Shown here: in pieces, positions 18,587 through 26,038 of the stretch
Position numbering within the stretch: position 1 is the stretch's first letter
Layout: each line of letters starts with the position of its first letter
NCBI RefSeq assembly: GCF_036014215.1
Contig: NZ_CP107921.1
Location: forward strand, 1,931,501 to 1,995,500
Direction: 5' to 3'
Origin: Streptomyces sp. NBC_00440
Lineage (GTDB): Bacteria > Actinomycetota > Actinomycetes > Streptomycetales > Streptomycetaceae
DNA: 64,000 nucleotides
Notes under the pieces: model-generated
Databases searched by the model: none
The model's input: only the letters and a program-made list of their open reading frames with translations
Told to the model about the DNA's origin: nothing
Translations under genes and position numbers: made by a program

Positions 18587-18937
18587 ATGGCTTCCGTACT
18601 CGTTCTCGGTATTGATCCCCACGTGGTGCCCGGTATCGACGCCGACGGCGTTCGTGCGGCTCTCGACGGTGAGCTGGCCCGCTTCGGTGAGCTCGGCGTC
18701 GATGCGTCCATGGCGCTGATCGCGCTCGACGAGTCGGCCGGGCCCGCGATGGTCGCGGCGCTGGCAGGGCGCGCGTGGGACGTCGTGGTCGTCGGGGGTG
18801 GCATCCGTAAGCCGGAGCCGCTCCTGCCCCTGTTCGAGCAGGCGGTGAATCTGGTCCGGCAGCACGCGCCGCAAGCCGCCATCGCGTTCAACACCAGTGG
18901 GGGCGACAGCGTCGAGGCGGCCCAGCGGTGGCTGTGA
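18587..18937 (+). CDS. Hypothetical protein (116 aa), alpha/beta fold
   Basis: A 116-residue soluble acidic protein. Beta-strand-like stretches (VLVLGIDPHVV, MALIALDES, WDVVVVGGGIR, AIAFNTSGGDS) alternate with helices, suggesting a small Rossmann- or flavodoxin-like fold, but no catalytic motif is recognisable. It has a leaderless-type start at ATG 18587. It is divergent from the amidase gene and followed by an unrelated gene after 207 bp. Function unknown. Confidence 0.75.
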   Translation: MASVLVLGIDPHVVPGIDADGVRAALDGELARFGELGVDASMALIALDESAGPAMVAALAGRAWDVVVVGGGIRKPEPLLPLFEQAVNLVRQHAPQAAIAFNTSGGDSVEAAQRWL

Positions 18938-19016
18938 GGGGCTGAGCCGCGTCGCGGCGCCGCACCCGGCTCACGACGCCCGTCGCCGCCGTCCGGCATC
19001 CCGGCGGACCGGCACC

Positions 19017-19033
19017 ATTACCCCGGACGTAAT
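19017..19033. promoter_or_regulatory. 17-bp palindrome upstream of the NTF2-like gene
   Basis: ATTAC-N7-GTAAT (19017-19033) is a perfect 5-7-5 inverted repeat about 110 bp before ATG 19145, in an otherwise GC-rich region. It is a candidate operator; the binding protein is unknown. Confidence 0.4.
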
Positions 19034-19144
19034 CGACCCCTCCGCGCTCGCACGGCAGGCTGAAGCCATCCGAAGGCCGGGGGGCGCACTCCCCCGGGGT
19101 TTCGGTAACCGTCGCCCGTACGACCTGCCGGAGGCTGATCCACC

Positions 19145-19516
19145 ATGTCTGTGCACGAGACCGCTGTCGCCCGTTACTTCGAGGCTTGGAACGCCGCCGG
19201 GCGGCCCGACGAGATCGCCAAGGCCGTGGCCGCCGCCTGGAGCGAGGACGGCAGCTATACCGACCCGCTGGCCGATGTCACCGGGCACGAGGGGATCGCG
19301 GCCGTGATCGCGGCGGCCGGGGAGCAGTTCCCCGGCTTCGAGTTCCGGCCGACCGGGACCGTCGACGGCCACCACGGCATCGCCCGCTTCAGCTGGGAAC
19401 TGGTGTCCCTCGCCGACGGCTCGGCGCCCGTCGCCGGGTTCGATGTGATCGCGCTCGCGGAGGACGGCCGCATCCGTACGGTGCACGGCTTCCTGGACCG
19501 CGTCCCCGCTGCCTGA
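19145..19516 (+). CDS. SnoaL/NTF2-like protein
   Basis: A 123-residue protein with a single NTF2-like fold. The opening helix AVARYFEAWNAAG, the WSEDGSYTDP strand region and the terminal VHGFLDRVPAA are typical of the SnoaL_2 group, whose members range from polyketide cyclases to isomerases. The substrate is unknown. ATG 19145 follows a GGAGG site by 9-10 bp. It lies upstream of an Fpg/Nei gene with a 117-bp gap, probably transcribed separately. Confidence 0.85.
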   Translation: MSVHETAVARYFEAWNAAGRPDEIAKAVAAAWSEDGSYTDPLADVTGHEGIAAVIAAAGEQFPGFEFRPTGTVDGHHGIARFSWELVSLADGSAPVAGFDVIALAEDGRIRTVHGFLDRVPAA

Positions 19517-19633
19517 GCGAGGGCCTGGTAGCCCGGTCCGCCCCTCGACGGCGTACGAAGGGACACATCCGGCGCGGACCGGTCCGGCGGCTTCCGGCGG
19601 TCCGGTCGCGCCGATGCGAGGCAGAATGACGTT

Positions 19634-20500
19634 ATGCCTGAATTGCCGGAGGTCGAGTCCCTCACCCGATTCCTGGGCGAGCACGTCGTCGGCCGTACCG
19701 TCGCCCGTGTCCACCCGGTGGCCATCAACGCGCTCAAGACCTACGACCCGCCCCTCACTGCGCTCGAAGGGCAGTCGTTCGACCAGGTGACCAGGCACGG
19801 CAAGTTCCTCGACCTCGGGATCGGCGGAGTGCATCTGGTCATGCATCTCGCCAGGGCGGGCTGGGTCCGCTGGAGCGACCGTCTGCCGGAGGCGCCGCCC
19901 CGTCCGGGCAAGGGCCCGCTGGCGCTCCGGGTCAGGCTGAAGGAGCCGGACGGCGCGGGGTTCGACGTCACCGAGGCCGGGACCCAGAAGCGGCTGGCGG
20001 TCTACGTCGTCCGGGATCCGCTGGAGGTGCCGGGCATCGCGCGCCTGGGGCCCGATCCGCTCGCCGGCTCCTTCACCCTGGCCGCCTTCACGGGCCTGCT
20101 GGAGGGCGAGCGCCGCCAGATCAAGGGCGTGCTGCGCGACCAGAGCGTGATCGCCGGGATCGGCAACGCGTACTCGGACGAGATTCTGCACGCGGCCCGG
20201 ATGTCGCCGTTCCGGCTGGCCGCCAAACTCTCCGAGAAGGAGGTGGCCGCGCTCCACACGGCGATCGGGACGACGCTCGGAGAGGCGGTCGAACGGTCGC
20301 ACGGGCTGGCCCTGCGCAATCTCAAGGCCGAGAAGAAGAGCGGTCTGCGTGTCCACGGGCGCGCGGGAGAGCCCTGCCCCGTCTGCGGGGACACGATCCG
20401 CGAGGTGTCCTTCAGTGACTCCGCGATGCAGTACTGCCCCACCTGCCAGACCGGCGGCAAAATCCTGGCGGACCGGCGGATGTCCCGGCTGCTGAAATAG
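19634..20500 (+). CDS. Fpg/Nei family DNA glycosylase
   Basis: A base-excision-repair glycosylase/AP lyase of 288 residues. The catalytic N-terminus PELPEVE (P2, E3) is intact and K57 in RHGKFL matches the conserved beta-hairpin lysine. The H2TH region contains GIGNAYSDEILHAA, and a C-terminal four-cysteine zinc finger (CPVCG and CPTC) ends with the conserved KILADRRMSRLLK. The family removes oxidised purines or pyrimidines; I cannot say which from sequence, so no symbol is given. It is probably co-transcribed with the FhuF-like gene 17 bp downstream. Confidence 0.92.
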   Translation: MPELPEVESLTRFLGEHVVGRTVARVHPVAINALKTYDPPLTALEGQSFDQVTRHGKFLDLGIGGVHLVMHLARAGWVRWSDRLPEAPPRPGKGPLALRVRLKEPDGAGFDVTEAGTQKRLAVYVVRDPLEVPGIARLGPDPLAGSFTLAAFTGLLEGERRQIKGVLRDQSVIAGIGNAYSDEILHAARMSPFRLAAKLSEKEVAALHTAIGTTLGEAVERSHGLALRNLKAEKKSGLRVHGRAGEPCPVCGDTIREVSFSDSAMQYCPTCQTGGKILADRRMSRLLK

Positions 20501-20517
20501 CCCGGCCCCGTGACACC

Positions 20518-21327
20518 GTGGCTCGAACCGAACCACCGCCGTCGAACCCTCTGGTGCACCCCGTGACTGAAGCCTCCGCCGTACTCGCCCAACTGGACTC
20601 CGTAGGGGCGTACTTCACAGTCCGGTACGGCGAGAGGCCGGACCCGGATGGTTTCAGGCCGCTGTCGGATCTGTACGGAACGGACGGCGCCGGCGACGGT
20701 GGCGGCGCGGCCGACCCGCTCAGTGCGTATGTGCGTCTGTACGCCCGGCGGATGGGCACCGACCAGCTCCGGGTGGCCGCTTCCACCCTTCAGCTGGGTC
20801 TCGCCGCCCGCCTCTGGTCGGTCGCGCTCGGCACAGCCGTACTCGCCGGGCGGCTGCCGGACCTGACCCCGGAGCGGCTGCGGGTCCGCCTCACCGACGA
20901 CGGTCCGCTCGAACTGTGGCTGCCCGTACCGGTACTCGCGCCGCAGGGACCGCAGCCGGACCACCCGGCCGGCGCCGTACTCGCGGCGGTGTACCTCGCC
21001 CATCTGCGCCCGTTCCACGCGGCCCTGCGGGCCCGGTACGGCCTCTCGCCGCACACCCTGCGGGGCAACGCGGCGTCCGCGCTGGTCGGGGCGGTGCGCG
21101 TACTGAACGGCCGGCGCCCCGAAGCCGAGGCGCGGGCCACCGCACTGGCGGCCGCCGTGCTGGCGAGCGAACCCCTCGCGGGCAGCGGCGATTTCATCGT
21201 CGAGGAGGGTCTCGGCTTCGCGTTCCTGCGCAACAACTGCTGCCTCTACTACCGGGTCCCGGGCGGCGGCCTCTGCGGCGACTGCGTCCTGCGGCATCCG
21301 CGCAGCAGCCGGCCCGCCGCCCGCTAG
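20518..21327 (+). CDS. FhuF-like [2Fe-2S] protein
   Basis: A 269-residue protein whose C-terminus carries the FhuF-type cluster motif: two adjacent cysteines (NNCCLYY) and, after about ten residues, CGDC, giving a C-C-x10-C-x2-C pattern. FhuF proteins reduce ferric siderophores. The preceding 200 residues are helical (RRMGTDQLRVAASTLQLGLAARLW), as in this family. GTG 20518 is taken as the start, but the in-frame GTG codons at 20554 and 20563 are equally possible. It lies 17 bp after the glycosylase gene, suggesting one transcript; no siderophore gene is nearby. Confidence 0.78.
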   Translation: MARTEPPPSNPLVHPVTEASAVLAQLDSVGAYFTVRYGERPDPDGFRPLSDLYGTDGAGDGGGAADPLSAYVRLYARRMGTDQLRVAASTLQLGLAARLWSVALGTAVLAGRLPDLTPERLRVRLTDDGPLELWLPVPVLAPQGPQPDHPAGAVLAAVYLAHLRPFHAALRARYGLSPHTLRGNAASALVGAVRVLNGRRPEAEARATALAAAVLASEPLAGSGDFIVEEGLGFAFLRNNCCLYYRVPGGGLCGDCVLRHPRSSRPAAR

Positions 21328-21397
21328 ACCGGCGGCGGCCCGCCCCGGAAGAACCAGCTCCTCCATGAATCGGCAAGCATGAACCGGCAAGAGTTTT

Positions 21398-21426
21398 CTG
21401 CAACTTGCAGGAAACTTTTGCGCAAA
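21398..21426 (+). promoter_or_regulatory. Candidate LacI-type operators upstream of the amylase gene
   Basis: CTGCAA-C-TTGCAG (21398-21410) and the perfect palindrome TTTGCGCAAA (21417-21426) lie 118-146 bp before the amylase ATG. They share the CTTGC/GCAAG words with the repeats between malE and the divergent alpha-glucosidase gene. Confidence 0.6.
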
Positions 21427-21543
21427 CTCTTGAAGTGCTCATGCCTTAGCGGCAGGCTCCTCTGCGTCTCCCCCCACGGTGGTCGACCGCACGCGGCCAC
21501 TCCGGGACACCGCACTGCCCGCACAGCGAAGGAGCCGCAAACG

Positions 21544-22920
21544 ATGCGCAACCGTCTGATCGGCACGTCCATGGCCGGGGTCATGGCCGCCGGCGGCCTG
21601 CTCGCCCTCTCCCCCTTGCAGACGCAGCAGGCGCAGGCCGCGCCTCCCGGCGACCGGACCGTCACCGCAACCCTCTTCGAGCGCCCGTACGCGGACGTCG
21701 GCAAGATCTGCACGGACTCCCTCGGCCCGGCCGGTTACGGGTACGTCGAGGTGTCACCCGCCACCGAGCACATAGCGGGCCCCCAGTGGTGGACCTCGTA
21801 CCAGCCCGTGAGTTACCGGATCGCCGGGCGCCTCGGGGACGCCGACGCGTTCCAGGGCATGGTGAGCGCGTGCCACGCGGCCGGCGTCAAGGTGATCGCC
21901 GACGCGGTCATCAACCACATGTCGGCCGGGTCGGGCACCGGGACCGGCGGCACCCAGTACAGCAAGTACAACTACCCGGGGACCTACAGCGACCCGGATT
22001 TCCACACCTGCCGCCAGGACATCACCGACTACACCAATCGCGAGAACGTCCAGACCTGCGAACTGGTCGGCCTGGCCGACCTCGACACCGGCAGCGACTA
22101 CGTCCGGTCCACCATCGCCGGCTACCTCACCGGCCTGCGGAAGATGGGCGTCGACGGATTCCGTATCGACGCGGCGAAGCACATGGCCGCCGCCGACCTG
22201 CAGGGCATCAAGAGCAAGATGGCAGACCCCGGGTTCTGGGTCTCGGAGGTCATCTACGGCAGCGGCGAGGCCGTACAGCCCGACGAGTACACGGGCCTCG
22301 GCGACGTCGACGAGTTCCGCTACGGCACCCACCTCAAGAGCGCCTTCCAGGGCGGCGACCTCAGCGGCCTGCAGAACGTCGCCGACGGAAAGCTGGCCGG
22401 TGACAAGGCCACCACGTTCGTCGACGACTGGGACACCGAGCGCAACGGGTCGACACTCAGCTACAAGGACGGCGACACCTACAAGCTCGCCAACGCCTTC
22501 ATGCTGGCGCACCCCTACGGCTCGCCGAACGTCTTCTCCGGTTACGAGTGGTCCGACAAGGACGCAGGACCGCCCAGCGGCAGCGACGGCTGGACCAATA
22601 TGCACGCGGACCCCGAGATCACCGGGATGGTCGGGTTCCACAACGCCGTCGGCGACGCGGCGTTGACCGACTGGTGGTCGCAGGGCAGCGCCATCGCCTT
22701 CGGGCGCGGCGCCAAGGGGTACGTCGCCCTCAACAACGGGGACGGCGACCTCCAGCAGACGTTCACCACGTCACTGCCCGGCGGCACGTACTGCAACGTC
22801 GCCAAGGCGTCTCCGGACAACTGCGCGGGCAACACCGTGACGGTCGGCGACGACGGCAAGGTCACCGCGACGGTCCCGGCCAAGGGCGTACTCGCTCTGG
22901 ACACGGCCGCCACGTCGTAG
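21544..22920 (+). CDS. Secreted alpha-amylase (GH13)
   Basis: Endo-hydrolysis of starch alpha-1,4 bonds outside the cell. The 458-residue protein begins with a signal peptide (1-32, ending QAQAA) and then a GH13 barrel. Region I is DAVINH (120-125), region [11 protein letters not shown] with nucleophile D209, and region III EVI with acid/base E235. Region IV, normally FVDNHD, reads FVDDWD here, with D297 in the position of the catalytic aspartate. The last 80 residues form the beta domain C. There is no starch-binding domain. ATG 21544 follows AAGGAG; codons upstream lack a signal peptide. LacI-type operators upstream suggest maltose induction together with the malE locus. Confidence 0.93.
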   Translation: MRNRLIGTSMAGVMAAGGLLALSPLQTQQAQAAPPGDRTVTATLFERPYADVGKICTDSLGPAGYGYVEVSPATEHIAGPQWWTSYQPVSYRIAGRLGDADAFQGMVSACHAAGVKVIADAVINHMSAGSGTGTGGTQYSKYNYPGTYSDPDFHTCRQDITDYTNRENVQTCELVGLADLDTGSDYVRSTIAGYLTGLRKMGVDGFRIDAAKHMAAADLQGIKSKMADPGFWVSEVIYGSGEAVQPDEYTGLGDVDEFRYGTHLKSAFQGGDLSGLQNVADGKLAGDKATTFVDDWDTERNGSTLSYKDGDTYKLANAFMLAHPYGSPNVFSGYEWSDKDAGPPSGSDGWTNMHADPEITGMVGFHNAVGDAALTDWWSQGSAIAFGRGAKGYVALNNGDGDLQQTFTTSLPGGTYCNVAKASPDNCAGNTVTVGDDGKVTATVPAKGVLALDTAATS

Positions 22921-22929
22921 GCCACAGCG

Positions 22930-22976
22930 GGGCGGCGCGACCGGTGCGGCTCGTGCGCCCACCGGCTGCGCCGCCC
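22930..22976 (+). terminator. Terminator after the amylase gene
   Basis: GGGCGGCGC (22930-22938) pairs with GCGCCGCCC (22968-22976), with an internal CCGGTG/CACCGG pairing, directly downstream of the amylase stop. Confidence 0.75.
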
Positions 22977-23024
22977 GCTCATGTACTGTTGCCCTCCCCA
23001 CGACCCGTGGACCGTACCGAGGAG

Positions 23025-23087
23025 GTGAGCCCCATTACCGCTGTAGCAGGACGGGCGCTCCCCCTCACGGCCGTGCGGTTCATCTGA
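23025..23087 (+). CDS. Candidate leader peptide (about 20 aa)
   Basis: A 20-codon ORF lies between the amylase terminator and the methyltransferase gene. A textbook Shine-Dalgarno sequence AGGAGGTGA (23020-23028) is followed five bases later by ATT 23034, in frame with GTG 23025 inside the Shine-Dalgarno. The peptide reads (VSP)ITAVAGRALPLTAVRFI. No ATG or GTG has better spacing, so either GTG 23025 or a rare ATT start would be used. It ends 44 bp before the methyltransferase ATG. It may be a translated regulatory leader; coding status is unproven. Confidence 0.4.
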   Translation: MSPITAVAGRALPLTAVRFI

Positions 23088-23131
23088 CCCAGGTGACCGA
23101 GGGAGCCCCACAGGTATCCCGAAAGGCTCAC

Positions 23132-23962
23132 ATGCCGGTCCCACCGTCACATCTGTCGCATCCCTCACCGCCGTCACCTCAATCGCCGCTGCCGCTCTCC
23201 GCCGTCGTCACCAGGCTCCGGGCCGCGGGCTGTGTCTTCGCCGAGGACGAGGCGGAGCTGCTTGTCTCCGCCGCCCGCGACTCCGCCGAACTGGCCGCCA
23301 TGGTCGACCGGCGCGTCGTGGGTCTCCCCCTCGAACACGTGCTGGGCTGGGCCGAGTTCTGCGGTCTGCGCATCGCTGTGGACGCGGGTGTCTTCGTACC
23401 CCGCCGGCGGACCGAGTTCCTGGTCGAGCAGGCCGTCGCCCTCGCTCCGCCCGGGGCCGTCGTCGTCGACCTGTGCTGCGGATCGGGCGCCCTGGGCGCC
23501 GCGCTCGCCGCCGCGCTGGACGGAGCCGAGCTGCACGCAGCCGATGTCGACCCCGCTGCGGTCCGCTGCGCCCGCCGCAATGTCGCCGGCGCGGGGGGCC
23601 GGGTGTACGAGGGCGACCTCTACGGCCCGCTGCCCCGGTCGCTGCGCGGGCGCGTCGACATCCTGCTGGCCAACGTGCCGTACGTGCCCACGGAGGAGAT
23701 CGAGCTGCTGCCCGCCGAGGCCCGGGTGCACGAGGCGCGCGTCGCGCTCGACGGTGGTGCGGACGGCCTCGACGTACTGCGGCGGGTGACCGCGGCCGCG
23801 CTGCCCTGGCTGGCACCGGGTGGCCATCTGCTGTTCGAGACCAGCGAACGGCAGGCGCCCGCGGCCGTACGGACGGTCACCCGGGACGGGCTGGCCGCGC
23901 GGGTGGCCAGTTGCGCCGAGCGGTACGCCACGGTCGTCATCGGGACACGCGGCATGGACTGA
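23132..23962 (+). CDS. PrmC/HemK-related protein N5-glutamine methyltransferase-like protein
   Basis: A 276-residue SAM-dependent methyltransferase of the PrmC-related group. SAM motif I is VDLCCGSGALG (112-122) and the acidic motif II DVD follows at 138-140. The catalytic NPPY motif reads NVPY (181-184), the variant seen in PrmC-related proteins of actinobacteria. True PrmC methylates release factors; this paralogue's target is unknown. The N-terminal 25 residues are Pro/Ser-rich. ATG 23132 follows GAAAGG by 5 bp; an upstream GTG at 23093 has no ribosome-binding site. The gene is preceded by a candidate leader peptide and closed by the terminator at 23990-24037. Confidence 0.85.
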   Translation: MPVPPSHLSHPSPPSPQSPLPLSAVVTRLRAAGCVFAEDEAELLVSAARDSAELAAMVDRRVVGLPLEHVLGWAEFCGLRIAVDAGVFVPRRRTEFLVEQAVALAPPGAVVVDLCCGSGALGAALAAALDGAELHAADVDPAAVRCARRNVAGAGGRVYEGDLYGPLPRSLRGRVDILLANVPYVPTEEIELLPAEARVHEARVALDGGADGLDVLRRVTAAALPWLAPGGHLLFETSERQAPAAVRTVTRDGLAARVASCAERYATVVIGTRGMD

Positions 23963-23989
23963 CGGTCGAACGGGCCGGATTCCGGGGGC

Positions 23990-24037
23990 CGTTCGGCCGG
24001 TGGGTGCGGGCTGACGTCCGCCCCCACCGGCCGAACG
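23990..24037. terminator. Bidirectional terminator
   Basis: A perfect 15-bp stem (23990-24004 and 24023-24037), extended inward by GCGG/CCGC after one mismatch, separates the convergent methyltransferase and 85-aa protein genes. Confidence 0.85.
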
Positions 24038-24040
24038 ACT

Positions 24041-24085
24041 GGTGAAGCAGTCGGTGAAGCAGTCGGTGAAGCAGTCGGTGAAACA
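24041..24085. repeat. 12-bp tandem repeat
   Basis: Three perfect copies of GGTGAAGCAGTC (24041-24076) and a degenerate fourth lie in the non-coding spacer directly after the terminator. Confidence 0.85.
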
Positions 24086-24106
24086 TCGGTCGGGCAGGTG
24101 CTGTGC

Positions 24107-24364
24107 TCAGCGCCCGAAGCGGATCAGGACGCGCACCATCCGGCAAGTGGCGTCGGACGGCGGGTGGATGCCCGCGAGGGCAGCCGTGGAGCGTATCTTC
24201 CGGTTCGGTGCCTGATCCGGTCGGTAGACACCGGTGTCGAGCAGTGCGATGGCCAGGCGCATCGCCTTCAGCCTGCGGTTGTGCGAGACGTACCAGTCAC
24301 GGGGCTTTCCCGCGGGCAGCTTCTTCTTGACCAGTGACTCCGTCGGGGACATGGCTACGGCCAT
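24107..24364 (-). CDS. Small basic hypothetical protein (85 aa)
   Basis: An 85-residue, strongly basic protein (MAVAMSPTESLVKKK at the N-terminus, NRRLKAMRLAIALLDTGVY in the middle, DATCRMVRVLIRFGR at the end). The Lys/Arg content suggests nucleic-acid or ribosome contact, but no domain is recognised. ATG 24364 follows GGAGGT at 7-8 bp, an unusually good site that excludes the upstream in-frame start at 24409. It faces the PrmC-like gene across a terminator and is divergent from the ArsC-like gene. Confidence 0.7.
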   Translation of the reverse strand: MAVAMSPTESLVKKKLPAGKPRDWYVSHNRRLKAMRLAIALLDTGVYRPDQAPNRKIRSTAALAGIHPPSDATCRMVRVLIRFGR

Positions 24365-24480
24365 CGGCGACCTCCAGGCGCTGGTGACGGGGCCCTTGCG
24401 GACCCTCACGAACTGCCCCCATTTTACTGCCGGGCACTGACAGAAGCCCCTGGCCAGAAGGGTCCCGGCAGCCTCTCACG

Positions 24481-24493
24481 TACCTTTGACCCC
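24481..24493 (+). promoter_or_regulatory. Candidate leaderless promoter -10 element
   Basis: TACCTT (24481-24486) ends seven bases before ATG 24494, and no Shine-Dalgarno sequence is present. Confidence 0.4.
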
Positions 24494-24853
24494 ATGGAGA
24501 TCTGGATCAATCCCGCGTGCTCGAAATGCCGCAGTGCGGTGGACCTGCTGGACGCGGAAGGTGCTTCGTACACCGTCCGCAGATACCTGGAGGACGTGCC
24601 CGGTGAGGACGAGATCCGGGCGGTGCTCGGCCGGCTCGGACTGGAGCCGTGGGACATCACCCGGACCCAGGAGCCGGACGCGAAGGCGCTCGGGCTGAAG
24701 GAGTGGCCGCGCGACGCGGAGGCGCGGGACCGGTGGATCGCCGCGCTGGCCGGGCACCCGAAGCTGATCCAGCGGCCCATCATCACGGCGGAGGACGGCA
24801 CAGCGGTGGTGGCGCGTACGGAGGAGGCGGTCCGGGACGCTCTCGGGCGGTGA
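24494..24853 (+). CDS. ArsC/Spx-family thioredoxin-fold protein
   Basis: A 119-residue protein of the ArsC-like thioredoxin superfamily. It opens with MEIWINPACSKC, giving a CxxC pair at C9 and C12, where C12 occupies the usual position of the catalytic cysteine of arsenate reductases. QRPIITAEDG is the family's conserved RPI segment. It may be an arsenate reductase or a redox-regulatory relative; no ars genes are adjacent, so a specific arsenic role is not supported. It is followed by a hairpin terminator shared with the convergent oxidoreductase gene. Confidence 0.85.
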   Translation: MEIWINPACSKCRSAVDLLDAEGASYTVRRYLEDVPGEDEIRAVLGRLGLEPWDITRTQEPDAKALGLKEWPRDAEARDRWIAALAGHPKLIQRPIITAEDGTAVVARTEEAVRDALGR

Positions 24854-24856
24854 GTT

Positions 24857-24883
24857 CCCCCGGCCGGGCTGCCCGGCCGGGGG
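24857..24883. terminator. Bidirectional terminator
   Basis: A perfect palindromic hairpin (24857-24869 pairing with 24871-24883) lies between the convergent ArsC-like and Gfo/Idh/MocA genes. Confidence 0.8.
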
Positions 24884-24912
24884 TTCAGCGGCCCTGCTGC
24901 GGCCACCGCCGG

Positions 24913-25884
24913 TCACTTCCCGGTCAGTTGCTGCTCCGCCTCCGCCAGGATCTCGGTCAGCCGCAGGCCGAACCGTACGTCGCACGGATGTGGTTCACCG
25001 GTCCGTACGGCCGCGAGCAGCGCGTCGACCGCCGCGGCGAACGGCACCCGCGCACCCCCGCCCCGGCGCTCCGGCAGCACCGCGACCCCGTGGGCGCCGC
25101 GGAACTCGACGGTGGTGCCCGCCGCTCGGGCCGGGGCGCTCAGGCTGAGCGTCGCCGAACTGGAAGCGCCCGAGGTGTGGCGCAGCGCGAGCTGGACGGT
25201 GTCCTCGGCGCCCCCGGCCGCTGTGACCTCCGTCGCGTCCCCGAGCACCGGCAACAGGACGGAGAGCGCGTGCGGGCCCACGTCCCACAGCCCGCCCTTC
25301 TCCCTGCGCCACGGGGATGCCGCGTACGGGCTGTCCGCTCCGGGCGAGAAGAGCGCCCCGAGCCACTCCGCGCGGCCGGTGAACCAGCCGTCCACAGCGG
25401 CCTGTCCGGCGATCCACTCGGCCACCCCCGGTGTGAAGCGCAGCGTGCAGAAGACCACGGACGCGACACCGGAGCGCTCGGCCGCGGCAACGACGTCGCG
25501 TGCGCCGGCGACCGTCGTGGCGACCGGCTTGTCGAGCAGCAGATGACACCCGGCTGCCGCGGCGCGGGCCGCGAGCGGGGCCTGGATGTCCGGCGGGAGA
25601 GCCACCGCTACCGCGTCGCTCGCCGCGAGGAGCGCGTCCACCTCGTCGTATGCGGTCGTCCCGTGTTCGGCGGCGAGCTCGTCCGCCGCCTCGCGCCGCC
25701 TGCCCCAGACCCCGCTGAACTCGATCTCCGGGTGGGCGGCGAGCGCGGGAGCGTGGGTGGACCGCGCCCAGGGGCCGGTGCCGAGGAGACCGATGCGCGG
25801 CCTCGTACGGGGTGGCTGCACGCTGGATGGCTGCGCAAGGGAAGGCTGCGTACGGGATGGCTGCGTACCGGATGGCTTCGTCAT
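24913..25884 (-). CDS. Gfo/Idh/MocA family oxidoreductase
   Basis: A 323-residue NAD(P)-dependent dehydrogenase. The Rossmann motif GLLGTGPWA lies at about residues 32-40, the LDKPVA motif (family EKP) follows, and the GLWDVGPHALS segment contains the conserved histidine region of the C-terminal domain. Substrates in the family are sugars, inositol or similar cyclic polyols; none can be assigned here. The first 28 residues are a low-complexity Gln-Pro-Ser repeat from a degenerate 15-bp DNA repeat. The gene is divergent from glnII, and the GlnR-like box lies between them, so nitrogen control of this gene is possible. Confidence 0.87.
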   Translation of the reverse strand: MTKPSGTQPSRTQPSLAQPSSVQPPRTRPRIGLLGTGPWARSTHAPALAAHPEIEFSGVWGRRREAADELAAEHGTTAYDEVDALLAASDAVAVALPPDIQAPLAARAAAAGCHLLLDKPVATTVAGARDVVAAAERSGVASVVFCTLRFTPGVAEWIAGQAAVDGWFTGRAEWLGALFSPGADSPYAASPWRREKGGLWDVGPHALSVLLPVLGDATEVTAAGGAEDTVQLALRHTSGASSSATLSLSAPARAAGTTVEFRGAHGVAVLPERRGGGARVPFAAAVDALLAAVRTGEPHPCDVRFGLRLTEILAEAEQQLTGK

Positions 25885-25917
25885 ACCGGCCAGTCTCGGC
25901 CATCGGATCCGGGCCGG

Positions 25918-25955
25918 GAAACACCCCGTTCACAGTCGGGCAACGGCCGGGAAAC
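25918..25955 (+). promoter_or_regulatory. GlnR-like box upstream of glnII
   Basis: Four pentamers occur on an 11-bp period with six-base spacers: GAAAC (25918), TTCAC (25929), GCAAC (25940) and GAAAC (25951). The order is less canonical than at glnA, but period and half-site composition agree with GlnR binding. Confidence 0.65.
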
Positions 25956-26038
25956 CGCGGATTGCGATGCTGCCGCCATGGACCTGCCGCACTCGCAGGG
26001 CCGCACCAGCAGGGCCGCACCAGCGAAGGATGGCTTCC

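Noticed and set aside
22981..23028. 15-codon ORF beginning MYCCPP before the methyltransferase
   Set aside because: TACTGT within it looks more like a promoter -10 element, and its stop lies inside the following Shine-Dalgarno. There is no ribosome-binding site of its own.
24494..24853. Arsenate-resistance gene
   Set aside because: The ArsC-like fold is clear, but there is no arsR, arsB or acr3 nearby, so only the family is called.
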